A DNA stretch of 64,000 nt from Epiperipatus broadwayi (Eukaryota > Onychophora > Udeonychophora > Euonychophora > Peripatidae): the NCBI GenBank assembly GCA_028023455.1, contig JAQFVV010012509.1, positions 1,176,001-1,240,000 of the forward strand, written 5' to 3'. Position numbers and translations under genes: made by a program. Shown piece after piece: positions 47,726 to 58,548 of the stretch. The notes under the pieces are model-generated. The model saw only the letters and a program-made list of their open reading frames with translations, was not told where the DNA came from and made no database searches. How positions within the stretch are numbered: position 1 is the stretch's first letter; the number at the start of each line of letters is the position of its first letter.

Positions 47726-48396
47726 AATTGCATTTATATATTCTATACTGTATGAAATGCATAAAAATAAAGATGTGTAGCTCAAATTTCCAAATTCAAC
47801 ATTATTAATATGATTAAATATAATAATAAAATTTAAAGCAACAATTAATGTACTATATTAAAATGGATAAAGTAAAAGAAGTTTATATGCATTTGACATG
47901 ACTTGAATAAATATATTATGTCAAAGATAGTCATAAATTGTCAGTTCATGATTCTATTTAATTAAACAATTACTTGTCTATCATTAGATGACTGTTAAAT
48001 CCTACTATACTGAAAAGTTTCTTATAAAAAGATTTGTTATTTATAAATTTTCTGATTTTAATATGTGGTTAACTTTTAAAAAAGAAAAAATGTTTGTTTA
48101 CTTTTAATATTTATTTGCTTGAGTACATAATGTATACAATAATTTTATTGAAATAACAGAAAATGTTACATCCCTATAATGAATGACATTTCTTCAAAAA
48201 AAATTTAAAAAATGCATCTCTTACTTATTGTTTCTTTCTTTAAAAAGGCATGACTCATTTCTAATTTAATTAATTATATTATATAATTTATTAAAATTGA
48301 TTTTTTTTTTAATTTTAAGGATAAATATTACAAAATGTAAAGAGAAAACCCTTATAATATTTAAAATTCAATTTTAACAAGCTTTAAGTAATATAA
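47726..48396. other. AT-rich spacer in intron A-B
   Basis: No element or gene recognised. Confidence 0.4.
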
Positions 48397-50233
48397 ATAT
48401 CAGTAATAGTATGAATACTGAACCCTATCGTCTGATGGTGCTCTTTTTTGCCCAATGCACATCAATATACCGATTCACGGGCCGTCTGTTTGTTTACATA
48501 ATATTACGGTAAAAGATTTTTTTTGTTTTTTTTTTTCAGCCGGTTTTTAAGTTTTTTTTTGTCTTCGGCCCGTCTTTTTGGTTTACATAATATTACGGTA
48601 AACCACCAACGTTTTTTTTTATTCCACCCGGGTTTTTTTTCTTTTTCATTTTTTAATAAACAAATACTTTGTTTTTAGATGGTCTAAGGGTGTTGGACTA
48701 ACTGTCCATCGGTTTCTTTACATAATATTACTTATGATAAACCAAAGTTTTTTTTTTCACCCGTTTTTTTAAAGAAACAAACACTTTGTTTTTAGATGGT
48801 GTTAGGGGTGTTGGTTTGCTTTGAAATTATTGATTAATGCTCCATCAGTTTGTTTACACAAAAATACAGTAACAAACACTTTGTTGTTTTTAGATAGTGG
48901 TGGTGGTGGGGGGGATTGATTGTTTGCTTTGAACTTATCTTCTTTTTTTGGTTGATGTTTACTGCTTTGAACTTATCTTCTTTTTTTGGTTGATGTTTTG
49001 ATTTGCTGAAAGACTTCAACAATTCGGTACTTTTGAATAAACTAACACTTGGTTTTTTTAAAGAAGTGGAGGAGAAAGGTGTTGTTTTGATTTTGAATTG
49101 TCATCTTTTTTTTTGTTAATTTATTATGAGGCTTTTCTATTTTTTTGTTTCAAATCTTTACGCTACAGAAAGTTATATTATATGATAGTGAAAAGTTCTT
49201 CCTTAATTTTTGGACCTTTAATTTTTAAAAAGACATAAAGAGTTTGTTTTTAAAGAACACTTTTTTTTTAAGCCGGGGGAGGTAAGGTGGAGTGGTGGGG
49301 AAAGTTTGTATTGATTTTTAATTATTGACTTCTTTTTGGATTTTCTTTTTGAACATTTTATTATGTTATCACATAGTTCTTTATTATTATTTTATATATA
49401 TATTTTTGGGTGCGCTTTTTGAATAAACTCTTAAACACTTTTTTTATTTTGGTATAATAAAATATTACCTACTTTAATTAACTGTTAATGAAACTTATCA
49501 AATATTACCTACCTACTTTCTAATCATGTGAACAACTACAAAAAACAACAGCTTCCCATAAAATAATTTATTGAATCAAAAATAAACTAAACTTTGGACA
49601 AGTTGTGAACCAAAACAAGTAACAAAAAAAAACACCATTTTCGGGGGCATAAAAAAAAAAAGCCAAAAGTAACACGCAAATAAAATAACAGGGAAGCCTC
49701 AAAGCTGTAAGTAACAGGATTTTGGAGCCCTCGAACCAACTTCCGTTACAGTTCTCGTACGGATTCACGCGTAAACGGGCATTTGCATGCGAAATCAGAA
49801 ACAACTCTGCTGAAAAGAACCTTTTCAAGTTATGTGCAGTTCAAAAGTGTAGGGAAGCATGTGTGATGACATGAAAATTCTTACTATGGAATACAATACT
49901 AATTCCACTACGCTTTCTAAAAAATTTCTGACAATAAATATTTGCAGAGTTTCGTCTCTTTCAAATACGGCCACCATTAAGTCAGACCATAGCGAGAGTT
50001 CAAGAGCGTTCACTTGACGAACGCTGTTGCAATGCAAAGGGGGTAGTATTTCGTTATGTAATCTTAGAATACATCACCCTCAGGTGACCTGTTATGGCTT
50101 CAAAATCCACCTATTGTAGTGTCAGTCATAAATTAAGGCCGCTAAAACAGTATATTGATTTGCGTTTTGTAAAAACAATGCCATCAAGCAGCGGGGTTCA
50201 GTATTCATACTATTACCTAAATATCATATCCAA
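48397..50233. mobile_element. Inverted-end element IE-A with T-rich interior
   Basis: About 55 bp at the left (AATAGTATGAATACTGAACC then GTCTGATGGTGC) is the inverse of the right end (GCCATCAAGCAGC then GGTTCAGTATTCATACTATT). The interior from 48470 to 49130 is a degenerate array built from long T runs with AAACAAACACTTTGTTTTTAGATGG-type words. The words TTTACATAATATTACGGTAA and GAACTTATCTTCTTTTTTTG each occur twice. The right part (49560-50040) is GC-richer and has two minus-strand ORFs without recognised domains. No transposase; a foldback or MITE-like element. Confidence 0.55.
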
Positions 50234-50303
50234 AATTATCTATTAATGCAAGAAATAAATATAATGAAAGTGATATTAAAATAATGTTTTAATAAAAATA
50301 TGG

Positions 50304-51413
50304 TACTTATTTCTTAGACTATACAAGCTGCCTGATGGCACTTTTTATGTATCAAAATATATAAAAATGCCATTTATGCAGCCAAACTTATGGCCTCTAG
50401 AACAGTTCTGTTCATATTAACTATTAACAGGCCTGGATATCATTGTACACAAATCTTACGGCCTGCTGATGTGCTTTGCGAAACTCTGCAAAAGCATACA
50501 CTTCACAGATCACTACCGTATCAAGTGAGGGTGTCTAGAAATCAAGTGATCATAATTCTTGAAATGTACATTCCAAGTAATGATCTTCCACTCTAACTGA
50601 CATAGTATTACATAATAATAATTTTAAACATGTTTCCACACTTCTATACACAACTTTCAAGGTTTTTAACAATTGGGAATGGGTAGGGACAGCACCATTG
50701 CAGAGAACTCACACAAAAACTCAGCTTTGCATGAGAACATATACAAGACAAATCAAATGCTGAGGTTGCATTGCTACTGCATCCTTTGGACGATCCAAAG
50801 GATCGTCAAAAACATCGGGTCCTCCCCTGCACATTCCATCATTATGCGCTGACATATTCCCCCTTCCTGACCCTGAAATCACACAATAAAAAAAAAAAGT
50901 CCGGCACGGTAAGGTTATTAAAATAATAGCATGTTTTTAAAAGCAAAAACAAAAAAGAACTTGTTCGTTTCCAATAATAAATAGATAGATAAATTAATTT
51001 ATACTTTGTTTTCAATCCAAAACAAGCAATTAATTTATACATGTATTTTTTTTTATAATTAATCTCAAAATAATACCTGAAGTCAGACAATAAAGACAGA
51101 AAAATCCGGCATTGTAACGTTATTAAAATAATAGGATGTTTTTAAAAGTAAAAACAAAAAAAAACTGGTTCGTTTCCAATAAAAAATAGATAGATAAATT
51201 AATGTAGACTTTTTTTTTTTGATATAAATATAATATTAGACATCGGACAATAAAGAAATGGAACAATAATTAATGTATAATTTTTTTTTGTAATACCATA
51301 AATCGGACAATAAAAAAAGGTCGGCCAGATAATGTTATATTTATGTGTATTAAAGAGTGTAAAACGCCATCAGACGGCTTGTATAGTCTAAAAAATAAGT
51401 ACCAAAAATACAA
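50304..51413. mobile_element. Inverted-end element IE-B
   Basis: The left end GGTACTTATTTCTTAGACTA, then CAAGCTGCCTGATGGC, is mirrored by GCCATCAGACGGCTTG and TAGTCTAAAAAATAAGTACC at the right (about 45 bp). The interior has an imperfect tandem of a roughly 240-bp unit (50870-51100 and 51080-51300) with TCCGGCA, GGTTATTAAAATAATAG and ATAGATAGATAAATTAAT. The inner terminal word CTGATGGC is shared with IE-A. The ORF at 50390-50596 has no domain. Confidence 0.55.
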
Positions 51414-51756
51414 TAGAAAGGAAAATTTAAAAAGCTTTATACATATTTAAATAGCAATTTAATGAAATAAATTATGAAAATGACAAGGAAATTTAAGCAT
51501 AAGCAAAATGATATTGTATTCCCAAATAAATACATAATCAACCTTTACTTGGTGTGTCTATTTGTATATACGTATGCCTGGTTTAGTACTTTACAGAGAC
51601 CCACCCCCACACCACCAGTCTCTACAATAAAATCATTTTAGTATTATATACAAAGGATTTATGTAATATCATCTTAAAATAAAACTTTGCACTGTTTAAT
51701 ATCTCATAAAAATAAAATAATAATATAAAAAACAAATATTATACAAATAAAAATAT

Positions 51757-51872
51757 TATAATATTAATATCATCTATGTTCTTTATTATTTTTACAATGC
51801 TTTTTTCACAACCTAATAAGACAGTTTTGATTGTAAAAGTAATAAAGAACGTAGATGATATTAATATTATAT
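51757..51872. repeat. Stem-loop, about 41-bp arms
   Basis: ATAATATTAATATCATCTAT...TTATTTTTACAAT is followed after about 34 nt by ATTGTAAAAGTAATAAAG...GATATTAATATTAT; arms match with one or two changes. A transcript would form a long hairpin. It may be a microRNA-sized or small foldback element; no other evidence. Confidence 0.6.
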
Positions 51873-52378
51873 GGATTTGACAATGCAATAAGAAAGATAA
51901 AGTTATGAAAATATTATCATGTCTTAAAAAATAAAAAAATTAATGATAAAAAGATTATAAATTAATTCATCCATGATCAGTTATACAATAGTGTATTGAA
52001 ATATTTTAGTTGCCTATAATTATTGAGATGTTATAAAATACTGTATAATTTAAAGAAAGCTCTTACTGGCATCTATTGTTCTGTAACATTAATTTGTACC
52101 TTCTTTAATATTTCACCCCACCCCCCTTTCATTTCGTACAGTCTAATTCTGAGAAACACATTTTTGACGTATTCAAAATAAATATCTTCTTTACAGGTTA
52201 TTCTTACTAGTTTCAACTTTTTTCTTTTCCAAATGTTAGCTTTTCTATAGCTGTACTTCTATATTTGTAATTTTTCTGAATTTTATTCTTTATAGGTTTA
52301 ATTTTCTTCATATTATTTTATATTAATATAGTGGCTGAATTTTAATTTTCCACGAATTTTTGTTGGTAGTAGCTTAAT

Positions 52379-52588
52379 GACCTAGGACATATTTTATCTT
52401 GTAGGACAGACAATAACGAAGTTAAACACCATTTTTAGACTATTCACTGCTCTACTATATAGCAAACAATGGCTTAATTTGACACCTAGGACATATTTTA
52501 TCTTGTAGGACAGACAATAACGAAGTTAAACACCATTTTTAGACTATTCACTGCTCTACTATATAGCAAACAGTGGCTTAATTTGACA
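52379..52588 (+). repeat. Recent tandem duplication, 104-bp unit
   Basis: CCTAGGACATATTTTATCTT starts at 52381 and 52485 and the two 104-bp units differ at only one or two positions (CAAACAATGG against CAAACAGTGG). Non-coding. Confidence 0.9.
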
Positions 52589-52830
52589 ACAAATACATAT
52601 TTTTATAATATCTATAAATAATGGATAATCAATTTTCCATAGCAGCAACTAAAAAACGATAACTTAGTTTAATTAATGCTAGTTTAGTTTTGTTTCATCA
52701 GTTAACTTTTCTTTTTTTGTAATCGTTTATGCTAGTTTCTTGAGACAATTATATATTTGATGCCTATAGAACACTGGTGTCATTTATCTTCAACTGATTC
52801 ATCACCAAATGCAAATTGTTGATTGAATGT

Positions 52831-53140
52831 AAATGCGTGAAAGCAGAAAGGGTATAAATAAAGAAGTTATGGGAGAATAAATATGAACAAAGTGATTATA
52901 CAGAAAGTGGGTTATTGGTTTTAATGCTGGGTTTGGGAAAAGATAAGAGGGATTTAGATATAAGGCCATAGAGTTGTCAAAGATTATGTTGCGAAAATGA
53001 GATGGAGCAGATTATGGGAAAGTTTAGGGTGGGGAATGGAAGGGGAAGGTAAATTGGCTAACAGGTTTCTTTGGGCATAGTTGCTGAAAAATTCCTGACT
53101 TCGTTGAAGGAGAAGTCAGGGTATATCACATCACACCTGT
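52831..53140 (+). pseudogene. LINE fragment, C-terminus and 3' end
   Basis: Begins at codons equivalent to KAERVQIMKLWENRYEQSDY of the copy at 59866-60349 and runs to the 3' end (GGCATAGTTGCTGAAAAATT, GAAGGAGAAGTCAGG, CATCACATCACACC). 5'-truncated, with frameshifts. Confidence 0.8.
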
Positions 53141-53672
53141 GTGTATGATTGATATACGGTAATCAATATTTTATTACGTATATATAAAACTAATATTGTA
53201 TATAATTATTTTATCATCTTATATCATAATATATAAAAATATTGTACTTGAATTTGTAAATATATAAATAGTATTTAATCATTTTCCTGCATAAAATACA
53301 ATTAGAGGTTAGTAAAAATATATTTCAATTGTATAATAAATAGCACAATTATTGTTATTAGTAGTTGGACTACTCTAACAAAATATATATGCAAATAAAC
53401 AAACTATAGAAACATTAGACATTATTTTCAACTTTTCAAAAGACTCCAAATAGGATTTCATTATTTTTGTATTGAGCATGAGAAATTTTACTCAGCAACT
53501 TATGAAAAGTTTGAAAGCATATGTTTCTTGAATTTATTTACAAATTATTAATAATAATATAAAAAAATCACCTATTTAAAATATTGCTCTAATTTTAATT
53601 ATTAAATAATAATTACTAATGTATTAACTACATTTATTATCCTTATTTTATTTGTAGATATGAATTAGATTT

Positions 53673-54005
53673 AAACAAAGGCAAAACTCTCCATACAGTA
53701 GTGCCACCCTGTGCCAACCAGAGTAATCAATGGATGCCAGAAGGCTTGTGCATAAAATCCCTATCTAGTGCCTATTCATCCAATATCCCCAGACTAGTTT
53801 CTGGCTTGTGGCCATCATCAGTGAAGCCAGAAACTAGTCTAGGGATATTGGATGAGTAGGCACTAGATAGGGATTTTATGCACAAGCCTTCTGGCATCCA
53901 TTGATTACTCTGGTTGGCACAGGGCTGCACTACTGTATGGAGAGTTTTGCCTTTGTTTACAACAATTATGTGCTAGTATAAGAGATGGTGATCATGTGAT
54001 GTTTA
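53673..54005 (-). mobile_element. Hammerhead retroelement HR7, near-complete palindrome
   Basis: 333 bp inside an exact 13-bp duplication, ATGAATTAGATTT (53660-53672 and 54006-54018). Left arm 53673-53806 is the reverse complement of right arm 53823-53953 with few differences; only about 16 bp lie between them. Beyond the right arm the sense end continues to GATCATGTGATG. The ribozyme lies antisense at the centre (53787-53826). Same family as HR4, but the interior is gone, so the element is little more than two ends back to back. Confidence 0.8.
53787..53826 (-). ncRNA. Hammerhead ribozyme of HR7, all core positions intact
   Basis: Minus strand: stem I 5' strand CTTCA, box 1 CTGATGA (53815-53821), stem II TGGC/GCCA with loop CACAA, box 2 GAAA (53798-53801), minimal stem III C-TA-G, cleavage triplet GTC, then TGGGG, which pairs with CTTCA (two G-U pairs). 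Every conserved nucleotide is present, the only such copy in the window. The weak stem I and two-pair stem III mean cleavage would be slow or would need a dimer, as reported for hammerheads with minimal stem III. Confidence 0.75.
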
Positions 54006-54589
54006 ATGAATTAGATTTGAGATAAATTAAATTTAACTGAATGATAACAATATGTAATACATTTGAAATAGCATTTATAATTTTCTTCCAAATAATAAAT
54101 TATGTCCATTTTGATTCTATAACAAATTTGAGAATTAAAAGTTCCTATATTGAAACTTAATCTATCACTTCTGATGTTTAAATATTATATGATCTCCAGA
54201 GTAACTAAACATTTGATTATTTATTTTCTCTAAGAATCACTATTTATTTCATTGTCTTATTGCTAAGTATTGGTTTATATAATTTGAATTTTGTTAATAA
54301 ACAAAAATTGTAAAATCCCACTTTTAGCTTCTGATTTATTATATTAAATTATTCTCAAATTCCAGATTGTACGACTTTTTTGGATTTGTGAATTTTTCAG
54401 ATTTATCTTTTCCCCCTTCTTTATATTGATTTTACTATCTATACGTACATAATAAAGTACTTTTTATAAACTGTATAAATGTATTTTATTAATAACAATA
54501 TAAAAATACAAAATATGGTTACATTTAAATAAGCATAAATTTTTTATATAGCAATAATTAAAACAATAGGCAAAGAAAAACAAGAATAG

Positions 54590-54645
54590 CTCCACTCCAA
54601 TACCATCTAGTGTAAACTTGAGTAATCAGTGAATGTTACATATAT
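54590..54645 (-). repeat. Solo end of a hammerhead retroelement
   Basis: Minus strand CACTGATTACTCAAG, then CACTAGATGGTATTGGAGTG, matches the common sense end of HR4/HR7/HR8 (TTGATTACTC...GGCACTACTGTATGGAG). No ribozyme is attached. Confidence 0.5.
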
Positions 54646-54849
54646 ATATAAACCTATATCCCTAGCATTTAAATCCTCATTCTAAGATCTCATTAATAAA
54701 GGTAAAAGCAAGAAATTGATCTCACAATGATGATTTAAATACTAAAGATAGGGATCTTTTTATTTTATCTATTTTCCTGATCATTTAGGAAGATATTTTG
54801 TATAATGCTGCATTCGTGTGTCTCTCTTCTTTCACTTTTATACTCGGTT

Positions 54850-56047
54850 GTTTTCTCATCCCTGGTGTTTGCCTCGAGATGTCGCTATTTCTAAGTCAAT
54901 TCCTAGAAATATACCGCTTCACCGGCATTCATTGTAAGTTTAGTAATAATGTCCTGAAGATTCCATTACGAATGGGTAACCCTCAAAAATTGCTTTTAAG
55001 GGTGCGGAACAGAAGAAATTTCAAGGATCACGCGAAAAGTACCATTTTCGCGAGAATTCGTCCGTGACCAGTTACTTTTGCTAGATATACGCACAAACAA
55101 AAACAAACCATTGTCTAATTATTAGTCAAAAAAAGAAAATTAGTCGGGTATTTTTTTTTTTACATTTATTATCTATATCTACACACTAACAAAAACAACC
55201 CAGTTCCTGATTAATTACTGTCTAAAAAAAGAAAGCAAATTAAACGGGGTTTGATTTTTCAATGGAGTATTTGAATTACGGTATTTTTATATATATATAC
55301 ACAAGATTTACCAAAAAAAAAAAGAAACCCACTTGCTGATTAATTACTGTCAAAAGAAACGCAAATAAGTCGGCTATCATTTTTAAATTTAGTATTTAAA
55401 TAACGGTACCTTTTTATATAGACACACTTAACAAAAACAACCCACTTTCTGATTCATTACTGTCCCCAAAAAAAGAAAGCAAATTAGTCGGGTACCATTT
55501 TTCAATTGAGTCTTTCAATGATGGTCCTTACTAATAGTAGTCAGGTATCAATTCTAAATTGTAGTATATAAATTACGTTACTTTTGATAGATTTATAATT
55601 ACGTATTGCTTTTTAATAAAATTATTGATTTACTCTTGAAAAAAATACCGTAACTTTAAAAAGACACACTCACAAACTAAAAAACAATATAACATTAATA
55701 AACATTTACTTATTACATCTTGCTTTTTAATAAAATTATTGATTTACTCTTAAAAAAAATACCGTAACTTTAAAAACACACACATAAAGTCAAAAACAAA
55801 TTAGAAAAACACTGTAACTTTAAAGACACACATACAAACTCAAAAACAATATAAGATTAATAAACATTTACAAAAATGAAAGACTAACATCATATAATAG
55901 TATTAGTTAGTAGAATATTTTATTACAAATCTAAGAAATCAGATCTTTTTATATCAAATCAATCATTTAGGTCCGGCCCGGAATCGTTATATGTATATGT
56001 TTTTGATTAGCATCAACGCCATCCTACGGCGAACACCAGGGGTGAGA
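54850..56047. mobile_element. Inverted-end element IE-C
   Basis: The left end CTCATCCCTGGTGTTTGCC...GATGTCGC is mirrored at the right by GCCATCCTACGGCGAACACC then GGGGTGAG. The interior (55080-55900) is an imperfect tandem of units with AAAAACAACCCA, CTGATTAATTACTGTC, AAAAAAAGAAAGCAAATTAG and CGGGTACCATTTTTCAAT, followed by another set with AAAATACCGTAACTTTAAA and ACACAC. The ORF 54798-55067 straddles the left end and is not a recognised gene. Similar plan to IE-A and IE-B. Confidence 0.5.
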
Positions 56048-56258
56048 AACTTACCTTATACTCTTTAATATTATTATATCTTTTTTTCCTAACTTTAGTA
56101 TTATAATACCAATTTTCAACATTTCATTTCCTTCAACTATTTTCATGCATTCATCAAAATCATTACAAAAGTGAAATTATTTCATCAGATTCATTAAGAT
56201 ATTAGAGTTTATTATAGCGTAAATAATTAATAAATCTTCAATTGGTATATATACATAC

Positions 56259-56470
56259 CTTCCATCTGGGCTAAAAGCAATTGAAATTACTGCTTCAGCA
56301 TGACCTTCAATTGTACTACTACACCGGGTGACAGCTCGAACTCTAAAAACTGCCTGAGGTTGATAGATGATTTCTAAAATTTTTTCTGTTTCATGCTGAC
56401 TAATAACTTTTTCTAAGTTATCTGTAACTTCAATTTCATTGACAAAAAATGTGTATGGAACTATTTCTTG
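56259..56470 (-). CDS. NLE1: NLE1 exon: end of NLE domain and start of WD40 propeller
   Basis: This 212-nt minus-strand exon has acceptor TTGTTTTTAG and donor GGAAG|GTATGT. It starts on a codon boundary and ends two bases into an Arg codon finished by the exon at 35913. It encodes 70 residues: QEIVPYTFFVNEIEV, a TEKILEIIYQPQAVFRVRAV stretch, TRCSSTIEGHAEAVISIAF and SPDG. Human NLE1 has the same YQPQAIFRVRAVTRC block between the NLE domain and the first blade, which begins at EGH. The upstream exon(s) with the rest of the NLE domain are not visible up to 64000, so they probably lie beyond the window. Confidence 0.96.
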
Positions 56471-57049
56471 CTAAAAACAAAAAATAATAATAAAATAAAA
56501 TGATCTCTAATAAACAATAAATAAAAAAGTGATAACAATTATAAACAATAAATTTAAGCACATTTTGCAATTTGAATTTTGAAAGTAACCATATATGTTT
56601 AATACATATACATGCTGGAATATATTACAGCTATATTATTAAATGCTATCAATAAAAATAGGATAAAGAAAAATAATTCCAGATGAAAATGTTAAAATAT
56701 ATATACATTGGTTAGTATACATGTATATAGTGTAAAATGCAAAAGAAAAAACTTAAAACTTCACTATACAAATTAGTTAGCATGATGAATATCACCTGAC
56801 TATTATTTTTTGTCAGATTTTTACCTTGCAAGAGACTATTTAAAGACTATTTTACTTATATATATGATAATTATATGTTAAGCAGATAATTTTTTTAAAA
56901 AAAATTCATGATCCAAACAGATTAAATGTTTTTTTTGTTTTTTTAAAGTAACGCAATATGACTTGATTAAAGTCAGGAATACCTCAATATGCCATAATTT
57001 TCACTTTACCATTTCCAAACCTGCACATTATATATAAACCTCTATTGAT
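56471..57049. other. NLE1 intron upstream of exon 56259-56470
   Basis: AT-rich intron; from here to 64000 no further NLE1 exon was found. Confidence 0.5.
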
Positions 57050-57790
57050 GCTCTAGTAAAATCCATTCTACACTCCAGTCCTTCCAACTATTGTCAAGTT
57101 GAGTAATAAATAAATGATAAAAAGCAATGTTTATTAAATTTCTTATCTAGTGCTACCTTACGCACATCTTCAGTTTAGTTTCTGCCTTATGGCTTTCACC
57201 AAAGAGAGCTTTAAACCTAGATCTTTCTGCTCTAACACACTTATAATCCAATAGCTATCTTTTAGTTCACTATCAAAGCTAACTAACTTGAACTTTAAAA
57301 ACATCTTAATATATTAAATCCAAGCTAGTTTGCTTGCATGGTTATATAGATCAGATATTAGTTCATTATAATATGGTGACCTCAGTTTTACAATAACTGT
57401 AGGTATTTTTAAATTTTATTAGAAAATGGGATAAAACAATCAAAAATATCATACTAGCTTGCATATTTCTCTTTTCAGAAGCAAACTCCATTTATTTTGC
57501 TTCAATATTGCAATTGGTAAAAGCTTGAATAATCATAACAGGGTTTACTAAGTTCCTGACTTAATATCTATCCCATGCTACTGAGATCATGAAAATATAG
57601 ATCTACATAATTATTCAAACAAGTTGGCTTGGATTCAAAACATAAAAAGTACTTTTGAATTTCAGGCCAGTAGCTTGATTGTAAAAAAAAAAAAAAACAG
57701 AAATAGAACCAGATTAGAAATTTAATGAGCACTTACATGTAGCATATATTGATTAATCATTCACAATAGATGGCAGTACTGGAATAAAAA
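57050..57790 (-). mobile_element. Hammerhead retroelement HR8, degenerate
   Basis: On the minus strand an interior (57380-57215) with TCTATATAACCATGCAAGC and AGATAGCTATTGG leads to a ribozyme remnant (57171-57205: GGTGA for box 1, stem II AGCC/GGC(A) with loop ATAA, intact GAAA, lost cleavage site AAC). The end follows, TTATTACTCAACTTG...GACTGGAGTG (57125-57065). On the plus strand, 57748-57784 (TTGATTAATCATTCAC, GATGGCAGTACTGGAAT) is the opposite end. Outer limits and target duplication not found. Confidence 0.5.
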
Positions 57791-58332
57791 AAATATGAAA
57801 AGCATGACGTCATAAGATCTTTTTTTTTTTCCATTTAGATAAGCAACCTAAATAGGTATTTAATACCTAACTATTCTTAAATAGACAGCTGAACACGATT
57901 GAAAACTGCTGAAGTCTTCACTGTCCAACAGATGAAAAGCATGAATAATTTATTTTTAAATGTTCATTTTTTGAGGATTATTGGAGATATCTTTGCATTA
58001 TACTATTTAAAAGTTGCTTTACCTTTTATTTATATGTATGTATGCAGGCCTTCCAATCCAAGATGGCTAAAACTTGGAAAAATTTTTAGATTCCTAACAG
58101 GTTTAGGACTTTTTTGCTGGCTAATAATTCCATCTAAACACTGGATGGTAAAAGAGTATCTAGCTATTCCTAGATAAAGTAGTATAAATAAAAATTATTA
58201 AAATCTTCACTCTTCAACAGTTGGGAAGTGTGATAAGTAATATCTTCGTTTTCCATTTATCATTGCCTTCTGATGAACTATTTCTGATCTGGTATTCATA
58301 TCAAAAGTGGATAAATTAGAAAAAAAATTTCA
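57791..58332. other. AT-rich non-coding spacer
   Basis: The ORF at 57899-58177 (plus) encodes a moderately hydrophobic 92-residue peptide with no recognisable domain; I do not regard it as a gene on present evidence. Confidence 0.35.
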
Positions 58333-58346
58333 GGTTCCAAACAAGT

Positions 58347-58534
58347 TAAATTTTATTCCACTTCTTGCTTAATTATATATACTATAATACACCATATACT
58401 CCTTAAATTACACTCTACAATGCAGTTAACATATGATTTATTTTATTTCCTTGAAACTGTAAGGAAGGAAATAAAATAAATCATATGTTAACTGCATTGT
58501 AGAGTGTAATTTAAGGAGTATATGGTGTATTATA
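58347..58534. mobile_element. Foldback insertion with perfect 72-bp palindrome
   Basis: The direct repeat GTTCCAAACAAGTT occurs at 58333-58346 and 58535-58548, exact over 14 bp. The insert ends in an inverted repeat with no mismatches, 58381-58452 against 58465-58536, with only a 12-bp loop (GAAACTGTAAGG). The right arm overlaps the first two bases of the right direct repeat. No ribozyme core or ORF. The perfect arms and duplication indicate a recent event. Its origin is unknown. Confidence 0.85.
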
Positions 58535-58548
58535 GTTCCAAACAAGTT

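Noticed and set aside
49568-50037. Two minus-strand ORFs as genes
   Set aside because: They lie inside inverted-end element IE-A, overlap each other by a few bases in different frames and show no recognisable domain.
48470-51300. CRISPR-like array or satellite
   Set aside because: Repeated words are irregular in spacing and length and the window is clearly eukaryotic; a degenerate interior of inverted-end elements explains them.
54798-55067. 89-residue ORF as a secreted or membrane protein
   Set aside because: The hydrophobic start is suggestive, but the frame crosses the boundary of IE-C and no splice or homology support exists.
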